From the NCBI GenBank assembly GCA_013202845.1, contig JABMPT010000014.1, positions 1-45,563 on the forward strand: DNA of 45,563 nt, in the 5' to 3' direction. This DNA is from Candidatus Woesearchaeota archaeon. Lineage in GTDB: Archaea > Nanobdellota > Nanobdellia > Woesearchaeales > GCA-2686295. The notes beneath the pieces are model-generated. The model ran no database searches. It was not told the origin of the DNA and was given only the letters and a program-made list of their open reading frames with translations. Shown here piece after piece: positions 41,779 to 45,563 of the stretch. The position numbers and the translations under genes were made by a program. Position 1 is the stretch's first letter. Every line of letters starts with the position of its first letter.

Positions 41779-43550
41779 CTTATTATATTTACCAATCCGT
41801 GGTTTGCATTTACTTCCACTAAATCACCGTTTTTTAAAACTTTAGAGGCTATTTTTGTTCCTATCACGCATGGCGTGCCTAGTTCCCTACTTATGACTGC
41901 TGCGTGGCTTGTTATGCCTCCTTCGTCTGTCACAATGGCTGCTGCTTTGCTCATTGCAGGAACAAACTCAGGTCTTGTCATTCCAGTTACTAAGATTTCT
42001 CCTTTTTTGAAGTTTTTAATGTCTTTGATTGTTTTGCAGATTTTTACTTTTCCTGTAATCTTTCCAACACTTGCACACATTCCGTGCAAATCTTTTACTT
42101 CTTCTCCATCTTCATGTTTTTGTAATTCTTTTTTGAACTCAGTAAAGTCTTTTTTTGTGAACACATCATAATTGGTCCCTTCATATACTACAAAACAACC
42201 CTTTATCCTATTCTCGTAGAACTCTTTTGGTGATGTTTTTAATTTTTCAACTGTTATTTCTTCCGGCAAGAGATATCTTAAATGCTGTCTTTTAATGTTG
42301 AATCTTTTGCTCATCTCTTCAATGAATAACTCTAGTCCGCAACATCCTATTAGCATGTATTTTTTTCTTTCATCTTGCCATGCAGTTAAGAAATCGGTTA
42401 ACCAAATCACATTTGCCAATGGTTCGCAGAATCTCAATTGTTTTATAATCTTGTTCTTTTTTTCAAGGTTTTTTATGAAATGTTCTCCTGAAATTTTATT
42501 GAATTTTTCATTTTCTTTAATCATGTTTTTAATTTCTATAAAAAAATCTTTTACCTTAAGCTTTAGTGCTTCTTTGTAACTTGCTCTTATCCAGTAGAAT
42601 TTTTTCTCTAAAAATTCTAATTTGTTCCAGATGTTTTTATACTTCTTAATTTCTTTTAAGAGAACGTCAACTTCTTTTTCTTTGAAATCATTAGTTAAAC
42701 GCTCTTTTTTTATCAGTTGGTATATGTCTGACAATGCGTTGTTATATTCATTGATAAAACTTTTTTCTACTGGATTTGTTACTAAAGTAAAATATTTATT
42801 GAATTTTTCGCCTTTTTCGTTTTTTTCTAGTTCTGCTCTTAATAATGCTTTCAATCTTACATCTCTTGTTAGCGAATATCCTTCTATGACGTGTGGTATT
42901 CCTGTACTTTGATAATAATACTTTGCTAGTTCTTGATATTTTGTTATGAGTTTTTTATTGGAGTATTTTGGTATTCTTTTTTCATTGTCTTCTATAAATT
43001 CTATCATCTCTTCCATTACTTTTCTCCACTTCTTCTCCAGTTTGTGGATGTAGTTTGGATCAACATTTTGTCTGTCTTCAAGTTCGTGGGCTATTCTGTG
43101 CAGGTCATCCCGATCATAGTACATCTCGCAGAAATCATCCTTGAAATCTTTGATGAATGCTCTATAAGCATATCCTAACTCTTTTATCATTGGTCCCATT
43201 GACATTCCTCCATGATGTATTAAGACAGGCGTTGCGTTGAAGCTTTGGATATACCATCTTCTTTTCAGGAGGTGTTTGTATTTTTTTACATATTTATTCT
43301 CTTCTTTATCGTTGATCACATCCATTATTAATCCTGTTTTTGGATTTTCTTTGTTTAGTTTGATTAGAATTCTGTTCTTTACTTGTTTTTGTGTTATCAA
43401 ATCATATTTATCTAATAAGATAACTAATTTATGTACTGTTGCTGGAGAAATCTTTAACTTTTCAGCTATTTCTCTGATATGTAGTTCTTCGCTCTCTATA
43501 AGCTTCAATATCTTGATATTTTTTTTTGTGAATAATTCGTTTAATTCCAT
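41775..43550 (-). CDS. Winged-helix domain fused to helical module and swivelling phosphohistidine domain
   Basis: 591 residues. Residues 1-65 are a winged helix (ILKLIESEELHIREIAEKLKIS, then PATVHKLVILLDKYDLI). A helical module with the family pattern follows: an N-terminal P-x-LIHH subdomain, KKFYWIRASY, WQDERKKYM, LRYLLPEEI and the CFVVYEGTNYDV beta turn. The C-terminal His domain (about 487-591) has EGGITSHAAVISRE, His549. No ATP-grasp domain is present. The architecture suggests a transcription regulator whose DNA binding depends on ligand binding or His phosphorylation. A TATA box lies 25-33 nt upstream of ATG 43550, flanked by an inverted repeat. It leads an operon with the HAD and LbH genes (ATGA overlaps). 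Confidence 0.88.
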   Translation of the reverse strand: MELNELFTKKNIKILKLIESEELHIREIAEKLKISPATVHKLVILLDKYDLITQKQVKNRILIKLNKENPKTGLIMDVINDKEENKYVKKYKHLLKRRWYIQSFNATPVLIHHGGMSMGPMIKELGYAYRAFIKDFKDDFCEMYYDRDDLHRIAHELEDRQNVDPNYIHKLEKKWRKVMEEMIEFIEDNEKRIPKYSNKKLITKYQELAKYYYQSTGIPHVIEGYSLTRDVRLKALLRAELEKNEKGEKFNKYFTLVTNPVEKSFINEYNNALSDIYQLIKKERLTNDFKEKEVDVLLKEIKKYKNIWNKLEFLEKKFYWIRASYKEALKLKVKDFFIEIKNMIKENEKFNKISGEHFIKNLEKKNKIIKQLRFCEPLANVIWLTDFLTAWQDERKKYMLIGCCGLELFIEEMSKRFNIKRQHLRYLLPEEITVEKLKTSPKEFYENRIKGCFVVYEGTNYDVFTKKDFTEFKKELQKHEDGEEVKDLHGMCASVGKITGKVKICKTIKDIKNFKKGEILVTGMTRPEFVPAMSKAAAIVTDEGGITSHAAVISRELGTPCVIGTKIASKVLKNGDLVEVNANHGLVNIIR

Positions 43551-43561
43551 TTTGCGTTTGG

Positions 43562-43605
43562 AAATCGTTCGATATTTATAAACGTTTACTGTTTTCAGAC
43601 GATTT
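43562..43605 (-). promoter_or_regulatory. Promoter with flanking inverted repeat, upstream of the winged-helix swivel gene
   Basis: A TATA box (minus strand GTTTATAAA, 43575-43583) is bracketed by AAATCGT (43562-43568) and ACGATTT (43599-43605). The repeat centre coincides with the TATA box. Since the gene starts with a winged helix, this is a candidate operator for autoregulation; the 7-bp arms could also be chance. Confidence 0.4.
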
Positions 43606-44201
43606 TACAACTCTTTGCAAACTTCATCAGTTGTACTGACAATTGCCAAGTTTGAAAGAATTTGCAGAGAAAAATCTTGCATTTCTTGGTTCATGCTTGC
43701 ACAGCAATCCTTCAGAATTATTACTTCGTACTTTCTATCTGCAGCTTCTCTAGCTGCTGATTCTATCACAAAGTTAGTGGCTACACCAGCCATTATTAGT
43801 GTAGAGTACTTTTTCAGTTCTTCCTCAAAGCCTTGGTTGGTGAAGGGGCTTATCATATACTTATCAAACACGAGTTCTCCTTTCTTTGGCTTTATCTTAT
43901 CGTATATCTCTGCACCCCATGTGCCTTTTATAAACATCTCCCCACCTTGTTTTATAGCTCTATGTATCGGTGTCTTTGAATCAGCTAGTTCAGGGTAATC
44001 TTTATTGTAAGTGACTGTTACATATATAACTTTGATACCTACTTCCCTTGCCTTTGCAAGCATCTTTGCAATGTTGTCAATCAAGTCCATCTGCTTGACG
44101 TGTGCTGGTATCCCAAATGCGCTTGCAGCGCCTTTTTCATCCAATGATTCATTCTGGCAGTCCATCACTAGAAAAGCTGTTTTAGATTTGTCTATTTTCA
44201 T
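43605..44201 (-). CDS. Isochorismatase-fold protein lacking the catalytic cysteine
   Basis: The 198-residue cysteine-hydrolase-fold protein has Asp14 (FLVMDCQNE) and Lys114 (FDKYMISPF) in the expected places, but the nucleophile position in the GVATNVCVES motif reads GVATNFVIES, so Cys is replaced by Val145. Nicotinamidase or amidase chemistry is therefore unlikely; isochorismatase-type ether hydrolysis or a binding role remains possible. AGGAGGGTG inside the end of the preceding swivel gene is its ribosome site, and the ATGA overlap couples the two. Confidence 0.85.
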   Translation of the reverse strand: MKIDKSKTAFLVMDCQNESLDEKGAASAFGIPAHVKQMDLIDNIAKMLAKAREVGIKVIYVTVTYNKDYPELADSKTPIHRAIKQGGEMFIKGTWGAEIYDKIKPKKGELVFDKYMISPFTNQGFEEELKKYSTLIMAGVATNFVIESAAREAADRKYEVIILKDCCASMNQEMQDFSLQILSNLAIVSTTDEVCKEL

Positions 44202-45563
44202 TTTTTCACCCTCCTAACTACTCCTTTATTTGCGTCAACTTCTACATAATCATCATCCTTCAATATTCTCGTCGCGTTTTTTGTTGCTATGATGCATGGA
44301 ATATTCAATTCTCTTGAAATGATTGCCGCGTGGCAGGTGACCCCTCCTTCATCAGTTACGATTGCCTTTGCCTTGTGAATTGCTGTCATATAGTCTGGAC
44401 GGGTCATGGAAGCGACAAGGATGTCTCCCTTTTCCATCTTGTTTGCCTCAGTTGTATGGAAAATTATTTTTACTCTGCCCTTTACCTTGCCAGGTGAAGC
44501 AGTAACCCCTTTAATCTCTGTAATATCATCTTTGTGTTTAAACATCTCTTGATAAAGTTTATCCGCTTCTTTTGAATCTAGTGTTTCAATCTTTTTTCCA
44601 GTAAAGAAAATGAGCCAGTTGGTTTTTTTTGCTTCAATCAGCTTTTTATCAACTTCTTTTGTTTTTATTACTCCTTCAATCTCGGGTGGCGTGACATATT
44701 TCAATGTTTCCATTGAAACTTCACTTCTGACAGACACTTCCTTAAGGAAAATGTATGCATAATGAGACCCCATCAAATTAGCTCTTTTTCTTAGATCATG
44801 CATCTCTGCAAATACATCGATGAGTTTGATTATTAACAAGCTTCTTTTATCAAGTTCAAGTTTGCTTAGCATAGCTTCTTTTTTTTGCTGAATATTCTTT
44901 TTGAAATCAAGCAGTTCTTTCAATCTTGAATCTGCATCTATGTTTTCCTCCTGCCATTCCTTTATCTTTTCAATGAAATACTCTCTGTCAAGAATCTTAG
45001 GATATCTATAGGTGTTTAATATCCAAAAGAATTTCTTTACATGTGTATCAAGCTCATCTTGAATAGCTTTGTCGCCTTTGTTATACATATTGAGCAAGGA
45101 TATCTCTTCTTCGCTAACAAAAGATATTATCGATGGAGTTGTAAGTGTTGAGAACTCTTTCTGTGATAATTTGTTCTTTAGTTCTCTTTCAGCATAGAAA
45201 CTAAAATGATCGCAAAGCATTGAGAGACTGTATTCTTTTTCATACTTCTCAGTAAATTCCTGATAGTATTTCAAAAATGTTTCTTGATCTAATGCTGACA
45301 AATCAGTTTTATCAATTTTATTGCAGAAATCAATGAACTCATCATAGAAAGCTTTCCATTTTTTATAGAAGCCTTTAATGAAATCATAATCCTTGGCTGT
45401 TTGGTCAATAAGATAGGATGCAGCCTTTGCTAAATCGTGTTCCTCATAGGCCCATTCCAGATGTTCATCCTTGCAGAATACGAAAACTACTTCACATGTA
45501 ATGGGAAAAATCTTCTTTAATGTGACTGTGCATGCATGTGCTGCATAATAAATAATATGAGGA
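44198..45563 (-). CDS. Swivelling phosphohistidine-domain protein (5' end outside the window)
   Basis: The frame stays open to the right edge (454 residues visible), so an internal TTG at 45301 is not the start. The visible part begins in the P-x-II-x-H subdomain and shows KKW (near 45356), a helical region with KKFFWILNTY, LRKRANLMGSHYAYIF, LKYVTPPEI and the WLIFFTGKKIE beta turn, then the His domain GVTASPGKVKGRV through EGGVTCHAAIISREL (His codon 44330-44332) to VRRVKK. It matches the 591-residue protein and the third module of the giant protein. An N-terminal ATP-grasp or other domain could lie outside the window. The stop overlaps the isochorismatase-like gene by ATGA. Confidence 0.88.
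   Translation of the reverse strand, partial: PHIIYYAAHACTVTLKKIFPITCEVVFVFCKDEHLEWAYEEHDLAKAASYLIDQTAKDYDFIKGFYKKWKAFYDEFIDFCNKIDKTDLSALDQETFLKYYQEFTEKYEKEYSLSMLCDHFSFYAERELKNKLSQKEFSTLTTPSIISFVSEEEISLLNMYNKGDKAIQDELDTHVKKFFWILNTYRYPKILDREYFIEKIKEWQEENIDADSRLKELLDFKKNIQQKKEAMLSKLELDKRSLLIIKLIDVFAEMHDLRKRANLMGSHYAYIFLKEVSVRSEVSMETLKYVTPPEIEGVIKTKEVDKKLIEAKKTNWLIFFTGKKIETLDSKEADKLYQEMFKHKDDITEIKGVTASPGKVKGRVKIIFHTTEANKMEKGDILVASMTRPDYMTAIHKAKAIVTDEGGVTCHAAIISRELNIPCIIATKNATRILKDDDYVEVDANKGVVRRVKK

Noticed and set aside
45299-45301. TTG 45301 as the start of the right-edge swivel protein
   Set aside because: The same frame is open to the window edge and the upstream residues (KKW, P-x-II region) align with the module in the paralogues, so the gene simply continues out of the window.

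Overview
This AT-rich window is archaeal. The left edge carries the 5' part of an archaeal 16S rRNA on the minus strand. The window also holds an exosome/proteasome superoperon (RNase P Pop5, proteasome alpha, SBDS, Rrp4, Rrp41, Rrp42, RpoK), an archaeal-type TyrRS, an eL41 gene and TATA boxes about 25 nt ahead of most transcription units, many of which look leaderless. Inner cistrons use GGTG/GGAG Shine-Dalgarno sites and ATGA overlaps. The compact layout, Lys/Asn/Ile-rich proteins and mix of archaeal core genes with bacterial-type envelope genes suggest a DPANN lineage (Woesearchaeota/Pacearchaeota-like). That placement is inference.

Layout. 1-1116: 16S 5' domain, its structured leader and promoter. 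1192-5205: a lipoprotein, a P-loop protein, a small PD-(D/E)XK protein, a ZIP metal transporter, eL41 and a YjdF-like membrane protein. 5202-11006: a sugar-phosphate set (phosphoglucose/phosphomannose isomerase, an RHH-nucleotidyltransferase fusion, phosphomannomutase) that could make activated hexose, with a radical-SAM methylthiotransferase and a Leu/Phe/Val dehydrogenase between. 11029-15421: exosome superoperon. 15431-19127: TyrRS, voltage-gated channel and O6-alkylguanine transferase in one run, then a class IV aminotransferase and a small helix-turn-helix-like protein. 19148-27614: a surface-glycan island with murA and murB, a TylF-like methyltransferase, two GT2 enzymes (one fused to radical SAM/SPASM), an SGNH hydrolase and a multi-TM glycosyltransferase with a Cys-repeat insert.

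27609-45563 is the most unusual part. Four intact genes and one decayed gene encode PEP-utilizing-enzyme-type swivelling phosphohistidine domains (seven intact TSHAA/LSHAA/TCHAA motifs and one broken). Each domain follows a diverged helical domain resembling the region between the ATP-grasp and His domains of rifampicin phosphotransferase-like proteins. Only one ATP-grasp (PPDK N-terminal) domain is visible, at the C-terminus of a 1654-residue protein with three swivelling domains, and no pyruvate-binding TIM barrel is visible. Around them lie an RHG histidine phosphatase, a CX5R phosphatase-like protein, a metallophosphoesterase, two HAD proteins, phosphotransacetylase, an alpha/beta hydrolase, a tandem left-handed-beta-helix acyltransferase-like protein and an isochorismatase-fold protein lacking its cysteine. 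One member has an N-terminal winged helix. My reading is a multi-acceptor phosphotransfer system in which one ATP-grasp domain may charge many His carriers. The acceptors are unknown.
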